Assembly: GCA_900317685.1 (NCBI GenBank)
Contig: ONHQ01000003.1
Coordinates: forward strand, 40,307 to 104,306
Direction of reading: 5' to 3'
Length of the DNA stretch: 64,000 nt
From: an uncultured Prevotella sp.
GTDB lineage: Bacteria; Bacteroidota; Bacteroidia; Bacteroidales; Bacteroidaceae
The translations under genes were made by a program, and so were the position numbers. Below are positions 33,301-38,541 of the stretch, piece by piece; the first letter of the stretch is position 1, and every line of letters begins with the position of its first letter. The notes beneath the pieces were generated by a model. That model did no database searches. It was not told where the DNA came from and saw only the letters and a list, made by a program, of their open reading frames with translations.

Positions 33301-33563
33301 AAGATAGTATTGTAGAATCGTTTCCATTCAGCGTCAGTAAAGGAAATGCCATTGAGCTTTTCCATCTGCTGACGCAGGTTGCTGATGAGGTCCTGCTCGG
33401 TATGCAACGGCAGATATTCATAGGCCTGACCTTGCAGTCGTTGGATGAACGCCTTTTCCAATGCGGCCTCGCTCTGGTATTGCGATTCCGTCCGCTCTTC
33501 GGCTTGGTAGTTGGCTATGACGGTCGATTTTGGGTTTTCGATGACTATTTTGTTTTCGGTCAT
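30351..33563 (-). CDS. hsdR: Type I restriction enzyme R subunit
   Basis: 1070 residues, normal for HsdR. The N-terminal nuclease domain has the Asp...Glu-x-Lys core in NRYDVTILVNG and HVELKRRG (about 150-168). The SF2 translocase follows with Walker A TTGSGKT (about 325-331), Walker B DECHR (about 430-434) and motif III GFTGTP. A helical C-terminal domain from about 790 docks on the methylase. With HsdM and HsdS it cleaves DNA lacking the self methylation pattern, after ATP-driven translocation. Its ATG lies in a 16-nt sequence that is repeated 192 nt upstream. Confidence 0.96.
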   Translation of the reverse strand: MTENKIVIENPKSTVIANYQAEERTESQYQSEAALEKAFIQRLQGQAYEYLPLHTEQDLISNLRQQMEKLNGISFTDAEWKRFYNTILANQNNGIVEKTRLIQEDNVQTFLFDNGEQRNIRIFDKKNVHNNSLQVINQYTPEGGARENRYDVTILVNGLPLVHVELKRRGVPIREAFNQINRYQRESFWSGTGLFEYVQIFVISNGTETKYYSNTTRFAHVKQNSGNQKPGQGKHTSNSFEFTSWWADERNVPITDLMDFTATFFAKHTILNILAKYCIFTSEQLLMVMRPYQICATEKIINRIIIAHNYHWEGSIKAGGYIWHTTGSGKTLTSFKTARLATQMDFIDKVVFVVDRKDLDYQTMKEYDRFEKGAANSNTSSNILRRQLGSSDPQKKLVITTIQKLASMLKNKTYEDEVKAITQKQIVFIFDECHRSQFGDMHTLITKKFKHYYIFGFTGTPIFAKNASTSGNPNLKTTAQAFGDKLHSYTIVDAIRDRNVLPFRVEYISTMKEKKDIENQEVWSIDTDNALKDPRRIKLGTEYIIKHFNQKTKRNDKSFIFNKLLNVNEVASSKKQGKVEEVKQLVRMTGFNSIFAVASIEYAKLYYNEFKRQHSGLKVATIFSYGVNDEDDGTGMEDENNEDTNGMQPVDRDFLEAAIQDYNAMFGTNYDTSADKFQNYYKDVSLRMKNREIDILIVVNMFLTGFDATTLNTLWVDKNLRMHGLLQAYSRTNRILNSIKTFGNIVCFRNLEKATNDAIALFGNKDACGLVLMKTYEEYYKGYEDDKGHHVKGYEELVELLRAFKPGEIIASEEEKKAFVKFFGALLRVLNILQAFDQFAGNELISERDMQDYLGMYNDIYQAVKNGDHNKEEIKDDLVFEMELVKQVEINIDYILALVKKYKDQNSKDRELTLQDIDRAIKSSPQMRNKKELIDAFVKSITPSSDVDDDWNTFVRTKMQEEISDIIKTEHLKDAPARKFIHDSFDNGYVQTEGTGIADIMPPLNPFKKNAGREEKKAVILDKIKALFNRFYDLVGPSASHDADSSSAQLYNLPEESELSMAAEPSPTSV

Positions 33564-33574
33564 AAGTGTTGGCG
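33559..33574. repeat. 16-nt direct repeat, copy 1 (at the hsdR start)
   Basis: GTCATAAGTGTTGGCG, identical to 33751-33766. It covers the hsdR ATG and its upstream leader. Confidence 0.75.
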
Positions 33575-33630
33575 AAAGTTATGTGTACGTGTAAAGTACA
33601 AATGGATTCTTTGTGTACACCAAGTCTTCA

Positions 33631-33663
33631 ACTTGTCGGGTACTTGTCGGGTACTTGTCGGGT
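33631..33663. repeat. 11-bp tandem repeat, three perfect copies
   Basis: ACTTGTCGGGT at 33631-33641, 33642-33652 and 33653-33663, inside the remnant between hsdR and DUF2442. Confidence 0.9.
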
Positions 33664-33755
33664 CAGCAAAGCCAGAGGCTTGCTTTCTTCTTGCTTGGTT
33701 CTTCTTGACGGATGTACTCGTCAAAGTCGAGTGTATGATTATCTTGCTGGGTCAT
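33663..33755 (-). pseudogene. Remnant resembling a VbhA-like Fic antitoxin
   Basis: A 30-codon frame from the ATG at 33755 (MTQQDNHTLDFDEYIRQEEP, then a Lys-rich stretch) that stops early. LDFDEYIRQ-x-EP resembles the N-terminus of VbhA-family antitoxins that accompany Fic proteins beside type I restriction genes in Bacteroides, normally 60-70 residues long. The rest of the frame is lost and replaced by the 11-bp tandem repeats, and no fic gene remains. It begins in the second copy of the 16-nt repeat that also carries the hsdR start. Family identity is from memory of the motif. Confidence 0.45.
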
Positions 33756-33766
33756 AAGTGTTGGCG
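33751..33766. repeat. 16-nt direct repeat, copy 2
   Basis: GTCATAAGTGTTGGCG, covering the ATG of the antitoxin-like remnant. TTATG recurs 3 nt after both copies, so the duplicated unit is a translation-start region. Confidence 0.75.
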
Positions 33767-33777
33767 GGTGTTATGCG

Positions 33778-34107
33778 TTATTTGTTGTCGTGGAAGCCGG
33801 TAGGGGCTAATGGCTCTGCCACACAATCATGACTTTGTGGTGCGGGTCTGTAGACAGCCGAGTCTTCGGTGTCGGTAAGCGCGCAGAGGTGGTTGTCGTA
33901 AAGCATCCCCTCCAAGTTGATGTCCTCGTCGAGGTCAGGCCAATGTATGTCTTTGCCGTTGACAACGAAGTTAGCCAGTTGCAGCTGTGTTGCATGACGG
34001 AACCCTCTCATCGTGGAGAGGTCATAATGGGCAGTCTTTCCCCCCTCGGTCATCGCAAAGAGATGATGCCCGTCCAGCCAAACGCGAGTGATGTAAAGCT
34101 TATCCAT
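33778..34107 (-). CDS. DUF2442 domain protein (copy 1)
   Basis: 109 residues from the ATG at 34107. The beta-rich first half (MDKLYITRVWLDGHHLFAM, then LSTMRGFRHATQLQLANF and GKDIHWPDLDEDINLEGMLY) matches DUF2442, a small family often paired with DUF4160 in toxin-antitoxin-like two-gene units. The C-terminal 35 residues are an unconserved tail. Its start overlaps the end of the DUF4160 gene by 8 nt, so the two are translated together. Function is not established for this pair. Confidence 0.82.
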   Translation of the reverse strand: MDKLYITRVWLDGHHLFAMTEGGKTAHYDLSTMRGFRHATQLQLANFVVNGKDIHWPDLDEDINLEGMLYDNHLCALTDTEDSAVYRPAPQSHDCVAEPLAPTGFHDNK

Positions 34108-34345
34108 GATTCTCCTCCTTAAAATAATCTTTCCAATGATCGATAATAATCGCCTTATTCTCTTCAATAACAGATTCAATAAGCAATATATCATGTTTCT
34201 TAAAACCATGATTATAGACTTGCTCTACAGGATTGACATTGTATTTAGCTTCATGCCCATCTTTCAATACATGTATGTGGATGGGTGCATGGTCATTGCT
34301 ATAGAACATGAATCTGAACCCGAAGAAAATGAATATAGTAGGCAT
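34100..34345 (-). CDS. DUF4160 domain protein
   Basis: 81 residues from the ATG at 34345 (MPTIFIFFGFRFMFYSNDH, then APIHIHVLKDG). The HxPxHxHV-like cluster with the N-terminal FFGFRF strand is the DUF4160 signature. An upstream in-frame start at 34390 lies above the promoter box (34360-34368) and is rejected. DUF4160/DUF2442 pairs are frequent near defence genes and are suspected toxin-antitoxin modules; this is inference. The pair sits between hsdR and hsdS. Confidence 0.85.
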   Translation of the reverse strand: MPTIFIFFGFRFMFYSNDHAPIHIHVLKDGHEAKYNVNPVEQVYNHGFKKHDILLIESVIEENKAIIIDHWKDYFKEENHG

Positions 34346-34359
34346 TATGTTTCTTTTTT

Positions 34360-34368
34360 GCAAATATA
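34360..34368 (-). promoter_or_regulatory. -7 promoter box for the DUF4160/DUF2442 pair
   Basis: TATATTTGC on the reverse strand, 14 nt before the ATG at 34345. hsdR may be read from here as well. Confidence 0.6.
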
Positions 34369-34410
34369 GCCATGTTTTTCCAAACGGCAAAGAGAAAGTG
34401 GGGAAAACAT

Positions 34411-34442
34411 TTGGCAGTTATCCAATAAATTCGTAGATTTGC
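34411..34442 (+). promoter_or_regulatory. Full Bacteroides-type promoter for a small ORF
   Basis: TTGG at 34411-34414, a 19-nt spacer, then TAGATTTGC at 34434-34442. This is one of the best -33/-7 pairs in the window and it points away from the restriction operon. Confidence 0.65.
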
Positions 34443-34461
34443 AGAATAAGATATAGAAACT

Positions 34462-34587
34462 ATGGATTCACAGCTACATGCTTGCAAGCCCAACATTCAT
34501 CTCGACATTGCCATCAAGGCCGCTCATGAGGGTGAATACTTTGAAAGCGATGACATCCACACGATTATGAAAAGTCTTACGGAATGA
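34462..34587 (+). CDS. Small ORF (41 aa) inside the restriction island
   Basis: MDSQLHACKPNIHLDIAI at the start, then an acidic helix (EGEYFESDDIHTIMKSL). It is the only rightward gene between hsdR and hsdM, and it starts 20 nt after a consensus promoter. I do not recognise it; size and charge would suit an antitoxin, a small regulator or the start of a lost gene. It ends 74 nt before the convergent 3' end of hsdS. The stretch 34588-34660 holds only the inverted repeat GCAGGGTGCGGCTGCACCCTGC, a possible shared terminator. Confidence 0.45.
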   Translation: MDSQLHACKPNIHLDIAIKAAHEGEYFESDDIHTIMKSLTE

Positions 34588-34601
34588 GAAACATCATTTG
34601 C

Positions 34602-34623
34602 AGGGTGCGGCTGCACCCTGCAA
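34602..34623. terminator. Hairpin between the small ORF and hsdS
   Basis: GCAGGGTGC followed after a short loop by GCACCCTGC gives a 9-bp perfect stem between two convergent genes. No long T tract follows, so terminator activity is moderately supported. Confidence 0.55.
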
Positions 34624-34660
34624 GCGAATCATCCGACACCTAATCATAAACAATAGTTGG

Positions 34661-35278
34661 TCATGACTTTCGTTTGAAGCTCAGCAACTGGTCACGATAA
34701 TACTCGTATTGCTGACGCCGTGCTGCTATCTCTGCTGGTAGGCCGGTGGTGATGTCGTTCACCAAGCTCTCGAAGCGGTCGAGGATGGAGACAATATCTT
34801 GTTGTTGTTTCTTTGATGGGATGGGAATAATTGTGCCTCTAACAATATCAGCATTTAAATTGGATACGGCTCCTGTAGAAGCTTTCTGTTTCCAATATTT
34901 TTGAACATTTCTACTCTTCAATATATGATATAGGAAATCGGGAAGGAGAAGATTAGTAAATCCACTCATTGATATCCATCCATCATGGATACATCCATCA
35001 ATATCTAATATATAAGGCCTTCCAAAACTCATAGAATTTGAAAGTATGAAATCTCCTTTATGCAAAAGACGAGATCTTTGTGCACCTTCTTTTGTTATTC
35101 TCTCTTTAGTTGATTTTATGTATTTCGCATTCTCACTGACATCCCCTATCTTTATCCAATTTATTCCATTAGGGTCATCAGTTATATATCGTTGTATAGG
35201 ACGAGGAGAAGCACCCCTTGAGATATTCATTATCTCTCCGAGCGTCTTCCATTCTACTTCATTCTTGCCCCCCCCCAC
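34661..35278 (-). CDS. hsdS: Type I specificity subunit, C-terminal half (second target-recognition domain)
   Basis: 205 codons from a GTG at 35278 that itself lies in the poly-G tract and has no ribosome-binding site. The protein starts GGGKNEVEWKTLGEIMNIS, the normal opening of a second HsdS target-recognition domain, and ends with the conserved helix RRQQYEYYRDQLLSFKRKS. Alone it has one recognition domain. In the current G9 state it is out of frame with the first half; with eight G it would be fused to it. Its central part is AT-rich and differs in codon use from the flanks, as usual for variable recognition domains. Confidence 0.9.
   Translation of the reverse strand: MGGGKNEVEWKTLGEIMNISRGASPRPIQRYITDDPNGINWIKIGDVSENAKYIKSTKERITKEGAQRSRLLHKGDFILSNSMSFGRPYILDIDGCIHDGWISMSGFTNLLLPDFLYHILKSRNVQKYWKQKASTGAVSNLNADIVRGTIIPIPSKKQQQDIVSILDRFESLVNDITTGLPAEIAARRQQYEYYRDQLLSFKRKS
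34673..34717. repeat. hsdS internal repeat, copy 2
   Basis: A 45-nt segment encoding the end of the second conserved helix (YEYYRDQLLSF). It is about 39/45 identical to 35286-35330 in the first half and could serve as homology for recombination between recognition domains. Confidence 0.7.
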
Positions 35279-35825
35279 TTAGATGTTTAAAGCTCAGCAG
35301 TTGGTCGCGGTAATACTCGTATTGCTTACGTCTTGCTTCCAGCTCCGCTTCTAATTCAGCTTCTAACGAAGTAAAGCTGTCAAGGATGCGAACGATCTCA
35401 CGCTGAACGGGGAGGGGAGGAACGGGGATTAATATGTTATTTAGAACGGTTCTTGTAAGAGCTGGTCTTGCAGCATTACTGGTATTTAATTTCTCTATAT
35501 GGCAATTACAAATATAATAATAAAGATATTTAGGTAGCAAGTAATCCTTTATTTTCGTATAAAAAATGGTATCAACATTCCAAAATGGTTTATCAACATA
35601 AAAAACATTGGATATTGATCCCTTTCTTGGCAGTAATACAGTCGGTTGATTATAGGCATAGTCATCAACATAAGTCATAACGCCTCCTGATCCATATACA
35701 GGTATATTGCCAGGCGAAAGATGTTTATAGTCACGCCCTCCCACGATTTCTGCCACTTCCCCCAGCTTTTTATACTCCACCCCGTTGGGGCAATATTTTT
35801 CTATGAGTTCTTTGATCGTGTTCAT
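35259..35825 (-). CDS. hsdS: Type I specificity subunit, N-terminal half (first target-recognition domain)
   Basis: 188 residues. It opens MNTIKELIEKYCPNGVEY and KKLGEVAEIVGG, the normal HsdS N-terminus, continues through one target-recognition domain (VPPLPVQREIVRILDSF near its end), and reaches the central conserved helix RRKQYEYYRDQLLSFK. It then enters nine G (codons GGG GGG GGG) and stops two codons later. Full-length HsdS is about 380-420 residues with two recognition domains, so this is half. Removal of one G joins it in frame to the downstream half, giving 387 residues. It starts 2 nt after the end of the PIN toxin gene. Confidence 0.92.
   Translation of the reverse strand: MNTIKELIEKYCPNGVEYKKLGEVAEIVGGRDYKHLSPGNIPVYGSGGVMTYVDDYAYNQPTVLLPRKGSISNVFYVDKPFWNVDTIFYTKIKDYLLPKYLYYYICNCHIEKLNTSNAARPALTRTVLNNILIPVPPLPVQREIVRILDSFTSLEAELEAELEARRKQYEYYRDQLLSFKHLSGGGQE
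35268..35276 (-). repeat. Homopolymeric G9 tract splitting hsdS (candidate phase-variation switch)
   Basis: Nine consecutive C on the + strand, so G9 in the coding strand. Frame check: with nine G the reading is AGT-GGG-GGG-GGG-CAA-GAA-TGA (stop); with eight it is AGT-GGG-GGG-GGC-AAG-AAT-GAA and continues into the second half. Confidence 0.92.
35286..35330. repeat. hsdS internal repeat, copy 1
   Basis: The partner of 34673-34717, encoding the central conserved helix directly before the G9 tract. Confidence 0.7.
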
Positions 35826-35827
35826 CC

Positions 35828-36259
35828 TTAGTTGTTCTCGTCCTCGATAAACTGCTGGGCGTAGTCGATGGTAGAAACTACTTCAATATCCTTGCAGAAT
35901 TTGAAATGCTTAATATTACTTGTGACAATCAGCTCGCACCCGGCAGCCTTCGCACACTCATACTGCAAGACATCCTCAAAATCGGGGGCATCAACATTAA
36001 AAGCAGCGGAAACTTGGGCACTATCCATAGTAAGTACGAGTAGTCCTTCCAAATTCTCCCGTAGCACTTGGATCATTTCTTTTTCAGTACGTCCCTTTTT
36101 AAGAATATATGCTGTGTTGGCAACTGTTAATAACGACACACAACCCTGTATGTCATTATTATCACATGCCGACAATATGGAATTTGCACAGACAAAATTA
36201 GCTCTTACAGGTAGTGCCGCATCAAGTATGACGTTAGTATCTAAAAAGACTCTTTTCAT
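35828..36259 (-). CDS. PIN-domain toxin (VapC-like ribonuclease)
   Basis: 143 residues with the PIN fold and its acidic residues: FLDTNVILDAAL (Asp7), an Glu in the central helix (KGRTEKEMIQVL), and DFEDVLQYECAKAAG with the Asp/Glu pair plus TSNIKHF near the end. VapC toxins cleave tRNA or rRNA and are held by a cognate antitoxin. It overlaps the upstream small gene by 4 nt (ATGA), the usual antitoxin-toxin arrangement, and lies directly before hsdS. Confidence 0.88.
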   Translation of the reverse strand: MKRVFLDTNVILDAALPVRANFVCANSILSACDNNDIQGCVSLLTVANTAYILKKGRTEKEMIQVLRENLEGLLVLTMDSAQVSAAFNVDAPDFEDVLQYECAKAAGCELIVTSNIKHFKFCKDIEVVSTIDYAQQFIEDENN

Positions 36260-36501
36260 TTGCTTAGAATATACTGAGCTCTTTCATCACCTTCAAAGTC
36301 TTTTGGATTGAAAGTAGCCTTTTCCATTAATTTGCGCCTTCTTGGGGAAATTTTATACTTTACCTCTTTGGGCTTAGAGGTAACTTGTGCAGAAGTGTTG
36401 GACTTCTCTTTCGCTCTTTCTGCCAGCCACTGCCAATTATCTGCTGTTAGGGACAATCCCTGCAGATAAGTCCACAGATTGTTCATTGATACTGCATTCA
36501 T
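36256..36501 (-). CDS. Putative antitoxin of the PIN toxin
   Basis: 81 residues from the ATG at 36501 (MNAVSMNNLWTYLQGLSL). It has an N-terminal helix with Trp-rich sequence, then a basic linker (KYKISPRRRKLMEK) and an acidic C-terminus. Size, position upstream of the PIN gene and the 4-nt overlap indicate the antitoxin. The pattern TADNWQWLAERAKE recurs in Bacteroides PIN-partner proteins as I remember them. A promoter box at 36528 lets this pair, and hsdS behind it, be transcribed separately from hsdM. Confidence 0.75.
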   Translation of the reverse strand: MNAVSMNNLWTYLQGLSLTADNWQWLAERAKEKSNTSAQVTSKPKEVKYKISPRRRKLMEKATFNPKDFEGDERAQYILSK

Positions 36502-36527
36502 ACTCTTCCTTTCTTTTATTATCCGCT

Positions 36528-36536
36528 GCAAATATA
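36528..36536 (-). promoter_or_regulatory. Internal -7 promoter box for antitoxin-PIN-hsdS
   Basis: TATATTTGC on the reverse strand, 26 nt before the ATG at 36501. Confidence 0.6.
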
Positions 36537-36603
36537 ACGATTTTATCCCACATCCGCAAGTTCCGCCACGATTTTATCTGCCATTTGTTAAGTATTGGTC
36601 TTG

Positions 36604-36891
36604 TTACGGCTCTGCCACAACCTGCTTATTACCTGCCACGATGCTGCTGTCGTAGCCGATGGTCGTTCCCTTCTCATAAAGGTCTTGCGGGTCGAAGCCT
36701 ATCTCGTTGTTCCAGTCAATGGTAAACGGGTCAAGCGTAAATTTCTTGAAGAACTCCACGTCTTCCAATTTCTTCACAATTCCTTTTGCCCGCTGAATGA
36801 CGGAGGCAAAGTCTATCATCTTTTTGATGCCATTGCTGAACACTGCCTCAATGCGGTAGCCATCAATGTATCGTGCTTTTATTATTGTCAT
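36604..36891 (-). CDS. DUF2442 domain protein (copy 2)
   Basis: 95 residues from the ATG at 36891 (MTIIKARYIDGYRIEAVFSN, then GIKKMIDFASVIQRAKG). It has the DUF2442 layout: two N-terminal strands, a G-x-x-x-x-I/V-D-F turn, and a late FTIDWNNEIGFDPQDLYEKG. It differs strongly from the DUF2442 gene at 33.8 kb. It starts 19 nt after hsdM ends and has no DUF4160 partner here, so it may be an orphan half of a two-gene unit. Confidence 0.8.
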   Translation of the reverse strand: MTIIKARYIDGYRIEAVFSNGIKKMIDFASVIQRAKGIVKKLEDVEFFKKFTLDPFTIDWNNEIGFDPQDLYEKGTTIGYDSSIVAGNKQVVAEP

Positions 36892-36910
36892 AAGCAGTAG
36901 CATAATTCTT

Positions 36911-38467
36911 TTATCCCACCTCCGCAAGTTCCGCCACGATTTTATCTATCTCTGTGCGCAGCGCGTTCTCTTTCGCCACGATGTCGGCGATGCGCTGGTT
37001 GAGCTCGTTGATATCGACCTTCTCCGTGGTGTCCTCGGGCTCGACGTAAGACGACACGCTGATGTTGGCATCGTTGGCGAGGATGTCGTCGTTGCTGACG
37101 AGACGGGCGAAGTGGTCCACATCCTTGCGGTCGTGCCACGCATCGTAGATATGGCGGATGTTGTCGTCGGAGAGCTTGTTCTTGTTGCCCTCATGGACAA
37201 ACTCCTTGGAGGCGTCGATGAAGAGGATGTTGGCATCGGCCTTGCTCTTCTTCAGCACGATGATGCAGGTGGCAATGGAGACACCGAAGAACAGGTTGTC
37301 GGGCAACTGGATGACAGTGTCGACAAAGTTGTTGCGTATCAGATAGCTTCTGATTTTCTGCTCGGCACCCCCGCGGTAGAGCACGCCGGGGAACTCTACG
37401 ATGGCCGCCGTGCCGTCGGTGGAGAGCCACGAGAGCATGTGCATGGTGAAGGCCAGGTCTGCCTTGCTCTTAGGAGCCAGCACACCGGCGGGAGCAAAAC
37501 GCTCGTCGTTGATAAGGATGGGGTTGGCGTCGCCTTCCCACTTGATGCTATATGGGGGATTGGACACGATGGCGTCGAAAGGCTCATAATCCCAGTGCTT
37601 CGGGTCTTTAAGCGTGTCGCCGAGCTGGATGTCGAACTTGTCGAAGCCCATGCCATGCAGGAACATGTTGATGCGGCAGAGGTTGTAAGTTGTAGGGTTG
37701 ATCTCCTGACCGTAGAGCGGCGGACACTCCTCGCCCATGATCTTCTTGAACTGGAGCAACAGCGAACCCGAGCCGCAGGCGGGGTCGTAAGCCTTCTTGA
37801 TTTTCTTCTTGTCGCCGATGGCTATCTTCGCCAACAGACGGCTCACCTCCTGGGGTGTGAAGAACTCACCGCCGCTCTTACCCGCATTGCTGGCATACAT
37901 CATCATCAGAAACTCGTAAGCGTCGCCGAAGGTATCGTTGACGGTCTGGTCGAAAGTATTGCCGAGGTTGAGGTCAGCGATGGCATTGAGAATCTTCACC
38001 AGTTTCTCATTGCGCTGCGCCACCGTATTGCCCAGTTTCGGGCTGTTGGTATCGACATCCGAGAAGAGCCCCTTGATGTCCTGCTCCGAGTCGTTGCCGT
38101 TTGCCGAATTCTCGATATGGCTGAAGATATTGCCGAGCGTGATGTTGAGGTTCTCATCTTGAGCCGCCCGCAGCTGTACGTTGCAGAAGAGCTCGGAAGG
38201 CAGAATGAAATAACCTATCTCGCCGACCATCTGCGCACGGGCCACCTCCGCGTCCTCGTCGGCCATCTGCGTATAGTCGAAGGTGCCGCCTTCGGCCTCC
38301 TCGACGAGTTGGTTGGCCCGTCGGGTGATATTCTCTGATATGAAGCGGTAGAAGAGCATGCCGAGGACGTAGCTTTTGAAGTCCCATCCGTCGACACTGC
38401 CCCGTAAATCGTTGGCGATTCTCCATATCGTCTTATGGAGTTCAGCACGTTCCTGTTCTTTCGTCAT
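36911..38467 (-). CDS. hsdM: Type I DNA methyltransferase M subunit
   Basis: 518 residues. The N-terminal helical domain (about 1-150) is followed by the adenine methyltransferase fold: SAM-binding DPACGSGSLLLQF (motif I, about 227-239) and catalytic NPPYSIKWEG (motif IV, about 303-312). It methylates adenine in both strands of the target defined by HsdS and is needed for both protection and restriction. First gene of the leftward island; hsdS is 1.1 kb further, beyond three inserted small genes. dnaX ends 74 nt upstream. Confidence 0.96.
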   Translation of the reverse strand: MTKEQERAELHKTIWRIANDLRGSVDGWDFKSYVLGMLFYRFISENITRRANQLVEEAEGGTFDYTQMADEDAEVARAQMVGEIGYFILPSELFCNVQLRAAQDENLNITLGNIFSHIENSANGNDSEQDIKGLFSDVDTNSPKLGNTVAQRNEKLVKILNAIADLNLGNTFDQTVNDTFGDAYEFLMMMYASNAGKSGGEFFTPQEVSRLLAKIAIGDKKKIKKAYDPACGSGSLLLQFKKIMGEECPPLYGQEINPTTYNLCRINMFLHGMGFDKFDIQLGDTLKDPKHWDYEPFDAIVSNPPYSIKWEGDANPILINDERFAPAGVLAPKSKADLAFTMHMLSWLSTDGTAAIVEFPGVLYRGGAEQKIRSYLIRNNFVDTVIQLPDNLFFGVSIATCIIVLKKSKADANILFIDASKEFVHEGNKNKLSDDNIRHIYDAWHDRKDVDHFARLVSNDDILANDANISVSSYVEPEDTTEKVDINELNQRIADIVAKENALRTEIDKIVAELAEVG

Positions 38468-38541
38468 TGCTTGTTTTTAAATTCTTTTTGTAGTCACATG
38501 AGCTCGATGTGCACATGAGAGATCATCAGCGTATATAAAGG

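Noticed and set aside
32535-33803. A 422-codon + strand frame antisense to the hsdR N-terminus
   Set aside because: The complementary frame contains the HsdR nuclease and Walker A motifs; the antisense translation has no recognisable domain.
34588-34660. A recombinase-type inversion site next to hsdS
   Set aside because: Only a single short hairpin is seen, with no second inverted copy upstream of hsdS and no recombinase gene in the island; the G tract explains the split better.
36866-38338. A 490-codon open frame on the + strand antisense to hsdM
   Set aside because: It lies entirely opposite a clear methyltransferase with motifs I and IV. Its translation is a low-information Val/Asp/His-rich shadow without motifs.
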